Assembly: GCA_023414875.1 (NCBI GenBank)
Contig: JAEZMV010000022.1
Coordinates: forward strand, 1-41,892
Reading direction: 5' to 3'
Source: Bacillota bacterium
Lineage (GTDB): Bacteria; Bacillota; Clostridia; Lachnospirales; Lachnospiraceae
Length of the DNA: 41,892 nt
The translations under genes and the position numbers were made by a program. The notes under the pieces were generated by a model that saw nothing but the letters and a program-made list of their open reading frames with translations, searched no databases and had not been told where the DNA came from. This document shows, piece after piece, positions 25,667 to 34,078 of the stretch (position 1 is the first letter of the stretch; every line of letters starts with the position of its first letter).

Positions 25667-25790
25667 GTTGAATATAATTAGCTGGATATATGCTGTTAGT
25701 AATCAGTTATATATTATGTTGAAAATAATCAGTTAGATATGCGTTGAAAGAAAACAGCTAGATATGTTATGAAAATAATTAGTATAAAGA
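25667..25790 (+). repeat. Five degenerate ~25-bp tandem repeats upstream of purB
   Basis: Units start at about 25667, 25695, 25718, 25743 and 25768. The best two read GTTGAAAATAATCAGTTAG and GTTGAAAGAAAACAGCTAG, each followed by ATATG. The others diverge but keep the GTTGAA..AAT.AG.T..ATAT pattern and phase. They fill the interval just before the purB ribosome binding site. They could be regulator sites, a leader element, or decayed expansion. Confidence 0.65.
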
Positions 25791-25821
25791 TAAAATGAAT
25801 GAGTGGAAAGGGGTAGAGAGG

Positions 25822-27255
25822 ATGAATAATGATAAATACATGAGTCCTTTATCCGAACGTTATGCGGGTAAGGAAATGCAGTATATCTTTTCGCCGGACA
25901 TGAAGTTTAAGACCTGGAGAAAGCTGTGGGTTGCTTTGGCAGAGACAGAGAAGGAACTGGGTTTAAATATAACACAGGAGCAGATTGATGAATTAAAGGC
26001 ATCCATGGAGAATATTAATTACGAGGTGGCAAAGGAAAGAGAAGCACTGGTTCGCCATGACGTTATGTCCCATGTGTATGCATATGGGGAGCAGTGCCCG
26101 AAGGCAAAGGGAATTATTCATCTGGGTGCTACCTCCTGCTACGTTGGAGATAATACAGATGTTATTATTATGACCGAGGCCTTAAAGCTGGTTAAGAAAA
26201 AGCTAGTAAATGTTATGGCGGAATTATCAAAATTCGCAATGGAATACCGTTCCTTACCTACCTTAGCATTTACTCATTTTCAGCCGGCACAGCCGACCAC
26301 CGTTGGTAAGAGAGCTGCTTTGTGGCTGATGGAATTGAAGCTTGATTATGATGATCTGGTGTATACAATTGACAACATGATGCTGCTTGGTTCCAAAGGA
26401 ACTACCGGAACCCAGGCGAGCTTTTTGGAGCTTTTTGATGGTGATCATGACAGAATTAAAAGGCTGGATCAAATCATAGCTGATAAGATGGGCTTTGCAG
26501 GCTGCTATCCGGTGTCCGGACAGACTTATTCCAGAAAAGTGGATTTGAAGGTATTAAACGTTCTTGCTGGTATCGCTGCCAGTGCCCATAAATTTTCCAA
26601 CGACATTCGGTTATTACAGCATTTGAAAGAAATTGAAGAGCCCTTCGAGAAGAATCAGATTGGCTCCTCAGCGATGGCATATAAGAGAAATCCGATGAGA
26701 AGCGAGCGTATTGCTTCCTTAGCGAATTATGTAATGGTGGATGCGCTAAATCCCGCTATCACCACAGCGACCCAGTGGTTTGAGCGTACTCTGGATGATT
26801 CCGCAAATAAAAGAATCAGTGTTCCTGAGGCCTTTCTTGCAGTAGATGGTATCCTTGATTTGTATCTGAATGTAGTAGACGGACTGGTGGTTTATCCTAA
26901 GGTCATTGAAAAGCACATGATGCAGGAGCTACCCTTTATGGCAACCGAGAATATTATGATGGATGCTGTAAAAGCCGGTGGTGACAGGCAGGAGCTGCAT
27001 GAGAAGATTCGTACTCTTTCCATGGAAGCAGGAAAAAATGTTAAGGAGAAGGGTCTTGAGAATAATCTGCTAGAGCTGATTGCTGCAGATCCGGCCTTTA
27101 ATATGACGCTGGAGGAATTAAAGAGCACCATGGATCCGACAAAATACACCGGTCGTGCAAAGGAACAGACCGAGGAGTTCGTACAAGAGGTTATTCAGCC
27201 AATTCTTGATGCGAATAAAGATATTCTTGGATTAAAGGCTGATATCAAAGTCTGA
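25822..27255 (+). CDS. purB: Adenylosuccinate lyase
   Basis: Acts twice in purine synthesis: SAICAR to AICAR plus fumarate, and adenylosuccinate to AMP plus fumarate. It is 477 residues of the fumarase/aspartase superfamily. Conserved blocks include YMSPLSERYAGKEM at the start, the catalytic-His regions RHDVMSHVYAYG and HLGATSCYVGDN, FTHFQPAQPTT, and the signature loop GSSAMAYKRNPMRSE. Length and the SERYASKEM-like opening match Firmicutes enzymes. ATG 25822 has GGGG at 8-10 bases; an in-frame ATG at 25795 lacks a ribosome binding site and precedes the family start. A terminator follows. Confidence 0.96.
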   Translation: MNNDKYMSPLSERYAGKEMQYIFSPDMKFKTWRKLWVALAETEKELGLNITQEQIDELKASMENINYEVAKEREALVRHDVMSHVYAYGEQCPKAKGIIHLGATSCYVGDNTDVIIMTEALKLVKKKLVNVMAELSKFAMEYRSLPTLAFTHFQPAQPTTVGKRAALWLMELKLDYDDLVYTIDNMMLLGSKGTTGTQASFLELFDGDHDRIKRLDQIIADKMGFAGCYPVSGQTYSRKVDLKVLNVLAGIAASAHKFSNDIRLLQHLKEIEEPFEKNQIGSSAMAYKRNPMRSERIASLANYVMVDALNPAITTATQWFERTLDDSANKRISVPEAFLAVDGILDLYLNVVDGLVVYPKVIEKHMMQELPFMATENIMMDAVKAGGDRQELHEKIRTLSMEAGKNVKEKGLENNLLELIAADPAFNMTLEELKSTMDPTKYTGRAKEQTEEFVQEVIQPILDANKDILGLKADIKV

Positions 27256-27266
27256 TAAGAATACAC

Positions 27267-27349
27267 AACCCAGTAATGAACTATCCCAACAATCAGAGAA
27301 ACTCGTATCATTGATTGAACGGAAGTGGAACGTTACTGGGTTATTTTTA
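27267..27349 (+). terminator. Terminator of purB with a large loop
   Basis: AACCCAGTAA (27267-27276) pairs with TTACTGGGTT (27333-27342), followed by ATTTTTATG. The 56-base loop is long for an intrinsic terminator. Confidence 0.65.
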
Positions 27350-27463
27350 TGACTTGTAGCTTTACCTTAAGTTCATTTAGGAAAAAAGTTTTAGGTACTA
27401 CAAAGTATACTCTTTATGTTATATTCATATTATCAGATAATCAGTAATGGAGGAAAGTAAGCT

Positions 27464-27484
27464 ATGTTACCAGCGAATTGTTAA
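27464..27484 (+). CDS. Six-codon upstream ORF (MLPANC), putative leader peptide
   Basis: ATG TTA CCA GCG AAT TGT TAA is preceded by a strong GGAGGA at 9 bases. It lies between the purB terminator and a structured leader that ends in a terminator just before an ABC-F gene. ABC-F resistance genes are often controlled by drug-induced ribosome stalling on such small ORFs. Its role here is inferred from layout. Confidence 0.5.
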   Translation: MLPANC

Positions 27485-27510
27485 TATTAATTTTGATTAA
27501 TAAGAATTTT

Positions 27511-27743
27511 ATATAGAGTGTGGGATGCATTTATGCAATTCACTTTATCTCTATATAAAAGGCGTTGTTGGGAGCTTACTTACCTTAAGAAATATTATTA
27601 TGATTTAACGGGGCATCTATCAAGTACTCTATAGCTAGGGTGATATTTACTCGTATTATGGTGAAGATTGTATTATAGATAATATATATGATGCTTATAA
27701 TATCTAACCCAAATGAATTATAATCCGGATAATATTCTGACGG
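27511..27743 (+). promoter_or_regulatory. Structured leader of the ABC-F gene
   Basis: ATATAGAG (27511-27518) can pair with CTCTATAT (27549-27556), with TGCAT/ATGCA nested inside. The same 5' strand can instead pair with ACTCTATA (27626-27633), so two folds compete. GCTAGG (27634-27639) is complementary to CCTAGC (27760-27765) in the terminator 3' arm, a possible weak antiterminator. No protein-coding gene other than the MLPANC ORF lies in this 380-base stretch. Confidence 0.45.
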
Positions 27744-27773
27744 TAGGAAGAAGAGTCTTCCTAGCGTTTTTTT
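27744..27773 (+). terminator. Terminator (possible attenuator) upstream of the ABC-F gene
   Basis: TAGGAAGA (27744-27751) / TCTTCCTA (27756-27763) is an 8-bp stem with an AGAG loop, followed by GCG and seven T. It ends 75 bases before the ABC-F start, with no convergent or upstream gene that needs it. Confidence 0.85.
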
Positions 27774-27847
27774 GTATTTATTTAGCAGTAAAATAATTAG
27801 ATTAGTCGGCGTTTGAACTGCCGAAAAGTTGTGAGTTGGAGGTTATT

Positions 27848-29773
27848 ATGTTCGAATTAACATTAAGTGGAATTAAAAAATATATGGAAGGAACATTAAT
27901 TTTAAAGAATATTACCTTTCAGGTGTATTCCGGAGAAAAGGTAGGAATTGTTGGTGCCAACGGGAGCGGAAAAAGTACCATCCTGAAAATAATTGCAGGA
28001 ATAGAGCCTATGAATTACTGGCCGGGTTATCCGCAAACCTCGAGTCCCGGTTATGATGAGGGTATCATCGGTAAACCCAGAGAAGCAACGATTGCTTATC
28101 TGGAACAGATACCTACGTATCCTGAGGATCTAAAGGTAATCGATGTATTAAACCTTGCCTTTCAAGAGGTTTACAGTATTGAGAATGAATTGCGTAAGCT
28201 GGAAGAACGCATGAAAACACTGGAGGGCTTTGAGCTAGAAAAGGCACTGAAGAAATACAGTGAGTTAACCCAGCAATTTGAGGTGAAAGGCGGGTACGAG
28301 CTGGAAGAGAAGCAAAGTAAAATCTGTAAAGGCCTTAAATTTGAGGATAGCTTTCTTAATCGAGATTTTAATTTGCTAAGCGGTGGTGAAAAAACGACAG
28401 TAGTTTTAGGAAAGCTGTTGATGGATCAACCCGATATATTACTACTCGATGAGCCGACGAACCATTTGGATATGGATTCGATCGAATGGCTGGAGAGTTA
28501 TCTCAAGGGTTATAAAGGAATCATAATTATTGTATCTCATGACCGATATTTTTTAGACAATATTGTAACAAAGATAGTAGAGTTTGAAGAGATGGAGGCT
28601 TTGACCTATAAGGGTAATTACTCTTCCTATGTGAGACAGAAGGAAGAAAACCTTAGGATCCAATATGAGCATTTCAGGGAACAGCAAAAGAAAATAGGGG
28701 CAATGGAAAAAACCGTCAAGGATTTAAGAGATTGGGCGATGAGAGCTGATAATAACAAATTCTTTAGAAGGGCAGCGAGTATACAAATCAAACTTAATAA
28801 AATGGAACGTATCGACCGTCCTGTTTTTGAAAGACAAAATATGAGACTGGATTTTAAAGAGGTTCAAAGGTCCGGAAAAGAGACCATCAAGGCAGTTGAA
28901 TTATCTAAGAGTTATGAAGATAAGGTCATCTTGAAAGATGCTGATATGCTGGTACATTACGGGGAAAGAGTTGCACTGATTGGACCTAATGGTTGTGGAA
29001 AAACGTCTTTTTTGAAGCTTCTCCTTGGGGAAGAAGCTCCGGATAAGGGGGAAGTTAAATTAGGTGCGAATGTCAAGGCTGCTTACTTACCTCAGAAGAT
29101 CATTTTTCCAAATGAGGAGCTCACAGTATTGGAGTGCTTCAGAGAAGATATTTTTATTCAGGACGGTAAAGCGAGAGAGTATCTGGCAAAATTTATGTTT
29201 TACGGGAATAGTGTCTTTAAAAAGGTTAGGCATCTATCCGGGGGTGAAAGAATTCGCCTAAAGCTTGGTAAGCTTCTGTTTGAAGAGGTAAATCTTCTCA
29301 TTTTAGATGAACCTACAAATCATTTGGATATTGCTTCAATAGAGACCTTTGAAGAAGCTTTGGAAGAATTCAAGGGAACGATATTTTTTATATCCCATGA
29401 TCGATATTTTATTAATAAAATAGGAGAAAGGGTAATCGCGATTGAGTCTAAGACATTTAAAAGCTATCCTGGAAATTATGATGATTATAAAAATGTGATA
29501 GCGGAGACTGTTTCATTCAAAGCTTTGGCTGAACCCGTACTAAAGAAGGAAATAACTAAGATAGTAAAAGTCGATGAGGGTAATAAAAATGTAGAAGCCG
29601 AAAAATTAAAATTAGAAAGAAAGGTTGAGTATCTGGAAGAAGAAATTAAAAAGCTGGATCTGGATATGGCTGATGAGAGTCTGAATTATGAGGAATTGAA
29701 TCAGTTATATTACAAAAAAGAGCAATTAAGTAAAGAACTAGATGAAACAATGGAATTGTGGCTAGTGGATTAA
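27848..29773 (+). CDS. ABC-F protein, probable ribosome-protection ATPase
   Basis: A soluble, twin-ATPase ABC protein without membrane spans. ABC-F proteins bind the ribosomal E site; several protect against lincosamides, pleuromutilins and streptogramin A. Domain 1 has Walker A GANGSGKST at about 36, signature LSGGEKTTV and Walker B LLLDEPTNHLD. A charged interdomain linker follows (about residues 260-330). Domain 2 has GPNGCGKTS, LSGGERIRL and LILDEPTNHLD. The C-terminus is an added helical, coiled-coil-like tail of about 55 residues (LERKVEYLEEEIKKLD). Length is 641 residues. ATG 27848 has GGAGG at 5 bases. The leader with a small ORF and terminator suggests an antibiotic-inducible member, but housekeeping EttA/Uup-like roles are not excluded. 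Confidence 0.85.
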   Translation: MFELTLSGIKKYMEGTLILKNITFQVYSGEKVGIVGANGSGKSTILKIIAGIEPMNYWPGYPQTSSPGYDEGIIGKPREATIAYLEQIPTYPEDLKVIDVLNLAFQEVYSIENELRKLEERMKTLEGFELEKALKKYSELTQQFEVKGGYELEEKQSKICKGLKFEDSFLNRDFNLLSGGEKTTVVLGKLLMDQPDILLLDEPTNHLDMDSIEWLESYLKGYKGIIIIVSHDRYFLDNIVTKIVEFEEMEALTYKGNYSSYVRQKEENLRIQYEHFREQQKKIGAMEKTVKDLRDWAMRADNNKFFRRAASIQIKLNKMERIDRPVFERQNMRLDFKEVQRSGKETIKAVELSKSYEDKVILKDADMLVHYGERVALIGPNGCGKTSFLKLLLGEEAPDKGEVKLGANVKAAYLPQKIIFPNEELTVLECFREDIFIQDGKAREYLAKFMFYGNSVFKKVRHLSGGERIRLKLGKLLFEEVNLLILDEPTNHLDIASIETFEEALEEFKGTIFFISHDRYFINKIGERVIAIESKTFKSYPGNYDDYKNVIAETVSFKALAEPVLKKEITKIVKVDEGNKNVEAEKLKLERKVEYLEEEIKKLDLDMADESLNYEELNQLYYKKEQLSKELDETMELWLVD

Positions 29774-29869
29774 TTGGAAAAATTACGAAACCTAATTGAT
29801 TTATAAATTAAGGTAAATTATAATGGACACATTCAACTTTTTATAATTACATAGGGGAGGGCGAATTGT

Positions 29870-30370
29870 TTGAACTATGAAATGATATTAATGAAAGAAG
29901 AGAACTTGGAAGAATGTGCCGCGGTGATTCGACAAGGGTTTTCGACGGTGGCGAAGGATTTTGGATTGACGATTGAAAATTGCCCCACGAATGGTGCCTT
30001 CATACAAAAGGAACGATTACTGGAAGAGAGAAAAAAGGGCCAAATGATGTACGGAATGGTGACGGATCAGAAAATCATTGGTTTTATGCAGCTGGAGAAG
30101 AATACAGATGAGCTGTATTTTCTGCAAAAATTAGTAGTATTACCGGAATACAGGCATTTTGGGCTTGGTACTAAGCTTCTCGATTATGCAAGGGAGAAAG
30201 TGAAGGAACTGGGAGGAAAACGCTTATCCATCAGCATTATCGAAGAGAATACTATACTAAAGAATTGGTATATGCAATATGGGTTTGTTCCTACCGGAAC
30301 AAGAAAATTCGAACATTTACCCTTTACAGTAGGGTTTTTGGTTTTGAATGCTGTTGATGCTGAAAATTAG
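29870..30370 (+). CDS. GNAT-family N-acetyltransferase
   Basis: A 166-residue acetyl-CoA-dependent acetyltransferase; substrate unknown. The GNAT fold is shown by the strand and motif A region LYFLQKLVVLPEYRHFGLGTKLLDYA (coenzyme A loop RHFGLG) and the motif B end ENTILKNWYMQYGFVPTGTRKF. The likely start is TTG 29870, since GGGAGGG is about 9 bases upstream; ATG 29882 is an alternative lacking good spacing. It lies 96 bases after the ABC-F gene and could be co-transcribed with it. A strong terminator follows. Confidence 0.85.
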   Translation: MNYEMILMKEENLEECAAVIRQGFSTVAKDFGLTIENCPTNGAFIQKERLLEERKKGQMMYGMVTDQKIIGFMQLEKNTDELYFLQKLVVLPEYRHFGLGTKLLDYAREKVKELGGKRLSISIIEENTILKNWYMQYGFVPTGTRKFEHLPFTVGFLVLNAVDAEN

Positions 30371-30439
30371 ATATGAATTGCCGGTGTCTATAAAATTGAC
30401 AGAATACATAGATGTAAAAGAAGCTAATGCTGTTATAAG

Positions 30440-30492
30440 CCTCCGGGTTAGAATTTGAGTTCATCATTTCAACCCGGAGGTTATATATTTAT
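30440..30492 (+). terminator. Terminator of the GNAT gene
   Basis: CCTCCGGGTT (30440-30449) pairs perfectly with AACCCGGAGG (30471-30480), followed by TTATATATTTATT. Confidence 0.75.
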
Positions 30493-30552
30493 TATAGGTT
30501 ATGCGCAAATTGCCGAAGCCATGTTGATATTAGACCTTTTGACACTCAAATC

Positions 30553-31353
30553 TTATAGAGGAAGATCTCTCTTCTTGAATATATAAATGGCTGCCGAATA
30601 CATTGCTACTGCGATTACTGTAAGTGCTAGAAAGGAAATTAGGTACCCTTCACCGGTTATAATTTTAGCAGGATCAAATAAGGTGAATAGTGTAAGGTAT
30701 TTAACAAAATCCGTAGCTTCACCTACATTGGAGATCATCTGTAATACCAAAAAGGCTACGGGAAGTCCGGCGCCGATAGCAAGAGAGTTTTTTGTATCAT
30801 TAAAGAAGCAGGATGCGAAAAACCCAATTCCGGTGAGTGCATAATAGAGCAGCAGGGCACCACAGTTTAAGAGAAGGAAGCCTTTGATATCCAGATCACC
30901 GGGGAACATGATCTGGCACACTGCGATCCCAACGACAGTAACTAAGGTAATCAGGAGTGTAATACTTACTAACAAATACAACGCCTGTGTACGAGCAATC
31001 TTTGATCTAGTGTTAGGAGTAGATAGTAAATAAGCCATAGAGCCCTTGTCAACATGAGAAGCGACGCTGCGGTTCGCTACAATGATCGTATAAATCATCG
31101 GGAGCAGTAGAATTAAAAAGCCATAAAAATAGGAGGCTACAAAGCTTAGTAGGGTATTACCTGCATCAGAAAAGCCCATGGCAGCTATCATTTCCTGCGG
31201 TAGCATCTTAAGCATTTCATCCAGACTGTCCTGTGTTGCCGGGTCATACATCGTTATGATAATAGGCAGATACATCATCAAAACTGCAAGGATGATTAAA
31301 AATACAATATAATTTTGCTTGATTGTTGCTTTTAATAAAGGTTTACTTAACAT
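30553..31353 (-). CDS. ABC-2 type transporter permease
   Basis: Membrane subunit of a two-gene ABC exporter, 266 residues with about six hydrophobic spans. The opening FLIILAVLMMYLPIIITMYD is the first span and a large loop, followed by FVASYFYGFLILLLPMIYTI and VASHVDKGSMAYLLSTPNTRSKI, the cytoplasmic coupling region typical of ABC-2 permeases. The C-terminus ends in a basic tail after the last span. AGGAGG lies upstream of the ATG, and the start is 12 bases after the ATPase stop, so the two are translated from one transcript. The substrate is not evident; drug or peptide export is plausible because a TetR gene lies directly upstream. Confidence 0.88.
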   Translation of the reverse strand: MLSKPLLKATIKQNYIVFLIILAVLMMYLPIIITMYDPATQDSLDEMLKMLPQEMIAAMGFSDAGNTLLSFVASYFYGFLILLLPMIYTIIVANRSVASHVDKGSMAYLLSTPNTRSKIARTQALYLLVSITLLITLVTVVGIAVCQIMFPGDLDIKGFLLLNCGALLLYYALTGIGFFASCFFNDTKNSLAIGAGLPVAFLVLQMISNVGEATDFVKYLTLFTLFDPAKIITGEGYLISFLALTVIAVAMYSAAIYIFKKRDLPL

Positions 31354-31365
31354 ATTGCGATCCTC

Positions 31366-32274
31366 CTATTTTGATGCGGTCTGATTCTTTTTCGAATCGC
31401 CGTAATATTGCATAAATACATCCTCGAGGCTGCTGCTTTCTGTATCCAGATCTAGTATTTTATAATTACCCAGCTCTTTAATAAAACATGATACATTGCC
31501 TAGAATACTTACCTTAGCGACAGATCCATTTACCGTTATCTTATCAAAACCATCCTTATGTTCAAAATCTAAGGCAGAGGCAGGTGAGTCAAAGACTACC
31601 TGATAGGTTTTCCTTCTTTTCTCATTAAGAATATGAATATCTTCGGTGGCAACCAATTCTCCTTGCCGGATAATTCCGACACGGTCACAGGTACGCTCAA
31701 TTTCCTCAAAGCTATGAGAGGACATTAATACGGTTTTTCCTTTGGCCTTCTCCTCCAGAATAAGTTCGGCAAAGATCTTCTGCATGAGTGGATCTAATCC
31801 GCTGGTCGGCTCATCCAATATTAATACCTTGGGGTTATGCATAAAAGCACAGATAATTCCAAGCTTCTGCTTCATACCCTTTGACATCTTACGAATACGG
31901 CCCTTAGTATCCAGCTCAAATTGTTCAATCAGCTTATCGCGGTAGGAAGTATCGGTAAGGCCCCTCATTTCACCCATAAATTTCAAAAAATCCATTCCGT
32001 TCATACCATCAAAGAATGCCATCTCAGCAGGCAGATAACCTAAATTCTTCATAATCTCTGCCGTTTCCGTTCGACAACTTTTACCAAGAATTCTTGCATC
32101 TCCCTTATCCGAGGTCAAAAATCCCATGAGATGTCGGATGGTTGTTGTTTTTCCGGCTCCATTCGGGCCAAGATATCCGAACACTTCACCTTCCTTAACC
32201 TGAAACGTTAAATTAAATATTCCCTTATGATTGCCATAATCCTTAGTTAATTCATTGATTTCTATTATGGACAT
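31366..32274 (-). CDS. ABC transporter ATP-binding protein (ABC-2 exporter, DrrA/CcmA-like)
   Basis: ATPase partner of the following permease, 302 residues. It has Walker A GPNGAGKTTTIRHL, signature MSKGMKQKLGI (the degenerate SKG form frequent in this class), Walker B VLILDEPTSGLDP and an H-loop SSHSFEEI. The C-terminal extension of about 80 residues ends in SSLEDVFMQYY, characteristic of DrrA-type drug and antibiotic exporters. ATG 32274 is chosen because AAAAGGGG lies upstream; the frame reaches 32298. The TetR gene lies upstream on the same strand, 268 bases away. Confidence 0.9.
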   Translation of the reverse strand: MSIIEINELTKDYGNHKGIFNLTFQVKEGEVFGYLGPNGAGKTTTIRHLMGFLTSDKGDARILGKSCRTETAEIMKNLGYLPAEMAFFDGMNGMDFLKFMGEMRGLTDTSYRDKLIEQFELDTKGRIRKMSKGMKQKLGIICAFMHNPKVLILDEPTSGLDPLMQKIFAELILEEKAKGKTVLMSSHSFEEIERTCDRVGIIRQGELVATEDIHILNEKRRKTYQVVFDSPASALDFEHKDGFDKITVNGSVAKVSILGNVSCFIKELGNYKILDLDTESSSLEDVFMQYYGDSKKNQTASK

Positions 32275-32542
32275 ATACTTTTTCCCCTTTTCAATCATGT
32301 ATTCATTAATACATTACATATTTAGCACTATTATTTTCGCTGTATTACAGTTACAAGCTTTTAAAGCATTTTTGAGTGTGCTTCAGCAATTTATTTCTAA
32401 AATTTTTCGTTATTTCAAATATATGATGCTATAAAAATCTCTGATGTAACCAAATTACTTTTAGTAAAGACGCACCCTACTTATTCCATGCCTTGTTACC
32501 TAAGCTATTTTCTTTTTAACCTTGATCAATGATCTCGAACGC

Positions 32543-33184
32543 TTATGATAAGTACTCCTCTTTATAAAAGTTATTTTTAAACAAATTGACATAGCTGTAG
32601 TAAATGTTGATCACCTTTTCCATATCAGTTGTAGTATCGGAGGATGGATTCATCTTTTCCTGCATTTGAACCTGATTAAGAATTCCCTCAGAACACCAGG
32701 TCAGTAATTGTATGACCATCATAGGATCAATTCCATCCTTGAATTTGTAGTAATCTAAGCCTTGGAAAAAAAGCATTGCCCTTTCCTTCACATAACGTTC
32801 ATTAATTTTAGAGATTTCATCGTTTACAATCGGATCGGTTTCAAAGACGACCTTCTTCATAAACTTGTTCATATGAGGATAATCATTCGAGTGTTTCATC
32901 TTAAGAAGATGAATCGCATTCAGCCTTTCAAAAAAGTCGGTATATATCATATAGGAGGGCTTGCCATCCGGACCCGGGCTATCAACTAAACGCTCTAATT
33001 GCTCCCCACAGTATTCATATAAATATACGAAAAAATTCTTCTTGGATTCAAAATAGTAGAATAAGCTGCCCTTTGAAATATTTGCTTCCTTGACGATCTC
33101 TTCTACGGAAGCCTTTGTATAACCATACTCAGCAAATGCTTTAAAACCGGCGTTTATAATACTTAATTTCTTTCCCTCCTCCAA
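32543..33184 (-). CDS. TetR-family transcriptional regulator
   Basis: A probable repressor of itself and the ABC exporter. The N-terminal helix-turn-helix is clear (IINAGFKAFAEYGYTKASVEEIVKEANISKGSLFYYF), followed by a C-terminal ligand domain with no specific match (213 residues from TTG 33184). The start is odd. TTG 33184 has no ribosome binding site; GGAGGAGGG lies after it, within the coding frame. Eight codons upstream, in frame, an ATT at 33208 has AGGTGG at a 6-base spacing, and the added residues (RYESFEN) fit the usual TetR lead-in F..L....K..IINA. An ATT start or a mutated ATG is therefore likely. Two 17-bp dyads overlap its promoter. Confidence 0.85.
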   Translation of the reverse strand: MEEGKKLSIINAGFKAFAEYGYTKASVEEIVKEANISKGSLFYYFESKKNFFVYLYEYCGEQLERLVDSPGPDGKPSYMIYTDFFERLNAIHLLKMKHSNDYPHMNKFMKKVVFETDPIVNDEISKINERYVKERAMLFFQGLDYYKFKDGIDPMMVIQLLTWCSEGILNQVQMQEKMNPSSDTTTDMEKVINIYYSYVNLFKNNFYKEEYLS

Positions 33185-33239
33185 GTTTTCAAAGCTTTCG
33201 TATCGAATAAAAAACCACCTCTTTCTATGTTTTGGTTAG

Positions 33240-33256
33240 TTGACCAATTCGGTCAA
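33240..33256. promoter_or_regulatory. TetR-type operator site 1
   Basis: TTGACC-AATTC-GGTCAA, a perfect dyad with a 5-base spacer. It lies just downstream of the -10 box of the minus-strand promoter, at the expected transcription start. Confidence 0.75.
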
Positions 33257-33260
33257 TATC

Positions 33261-33289
33261 AGAATAACACATTTGACCGGTTTGGTCAA
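33261..33289 (-). promoter_or_regulatory. Promoter of the TetR gene, possibly also of the ABC genes
   Basis: On the minus strand, TTGACC (33289-33284), 17 bases and TATTCT (33266-33261). The -35 box lies within operator site 2, and site 1 follows the -10 box, which suggests autorepression. Confidence 0.65.
33273..33289. promoter_or_regulatory. TetR-type operator site 2
   Basis: TTGACC-GGTTT-GGTCAA has the same half-sites and spacer length as site 1, with centres 33 bp apart (about three helical turns). It overlaps the -35 element. Confidence 0.75.
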
Positions 33290-33489
33290 TGATCGAATTC
33301 AACCTTTTGATATATGAAAAATATTCCATACTATTATTTTATACATTGATATTACTGACTTCATGTATTATTATGGAAATAATAATATTTCTTGATAAGT
33401 TTTAATAACCATCATTAAATCTGCACTTGTTCATAGGGGTTATGCTAAGAGGTATTATGAGATTCCATTCATATGATGCAAATATTTAA

Positions 33490-33990
33490 AAAGTAGTATT
33501 ATTATATAAACTTGTACGGTATGAATTTGAGTTCATTCACCCATTTTCAGATGGCAATGGAAGGATGGGTCGAATGTGGCATACATTATTATTGTATAAA
33601 TGGAGGTCACTGTTTGGCTGGCTTCCAATAGAAACATTAATTAGGGAGAGACAAGATGAGTATTACAAAGTGCTAGGTGTATGTGACCTTAGTGCTGATT
33701 CAGGAAAATTCGTAGAGTTTCTATTGAAGGCTATTTATGATGCATTATTTGAGATAGTAGATACCGTACAAGTTGGCGAACAAGTGACCGAACAAGTTCG
33801 AAAGCTGTTAGTGGTTATTGGTGATAAAGAATATTCAGCCAAGGAACTTATGGAAATGTTAGGACTAAAGCATAGACCAACATTCTGTGATAATTATTTG
33901 CTACCAGCGTTGAAGTTGGGATACATTGAAATGACAATACCGGAAAAGCCCAATAGTAATAAACAGAAATATACAAGAGTGAAGATGTAA
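33490..33990 (+). pseudogene. Truncated Fic family protein gene
   Basis: The open frame begins after a TAA (33487-33489) with no usable start, and enters a Fic domain directly at the active-site motif HPFSDGNGR (33538-33564). A family-typical MGRMWHTLLLYKW and ETLIRERQDEYY follow, then a C-terminal winged-helix region (VTEQVRKLLVVIGDKEYSAKELMEMLGLKHRPTF). Intact Fic AMP-transferases of this type are about 330-380 residues, so roughly the first 180-200 are missing, including any inhibitory helix. An internal ATG (33565) would start a 141-residue protein that lacks the catalytic His. I regard it as a 5'-truncated remnant; a MITE lies just downstream. Confidence 0.8.
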
Positions 33991-34078
33991 ATAGTGTAAT
34001 ATAAGGGTGTAGAAAACGCAATATTGTACAAATCATAATAATACAATGCGAGTACGCAAGGATGAGCTTTATACGAAA

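Noticed and set aside
25667..25790. CRISPR-like array
   Set aside because: Units are adjacent with no unique spacers, strongly degenerate and AT-rich, and no cas genes are present.
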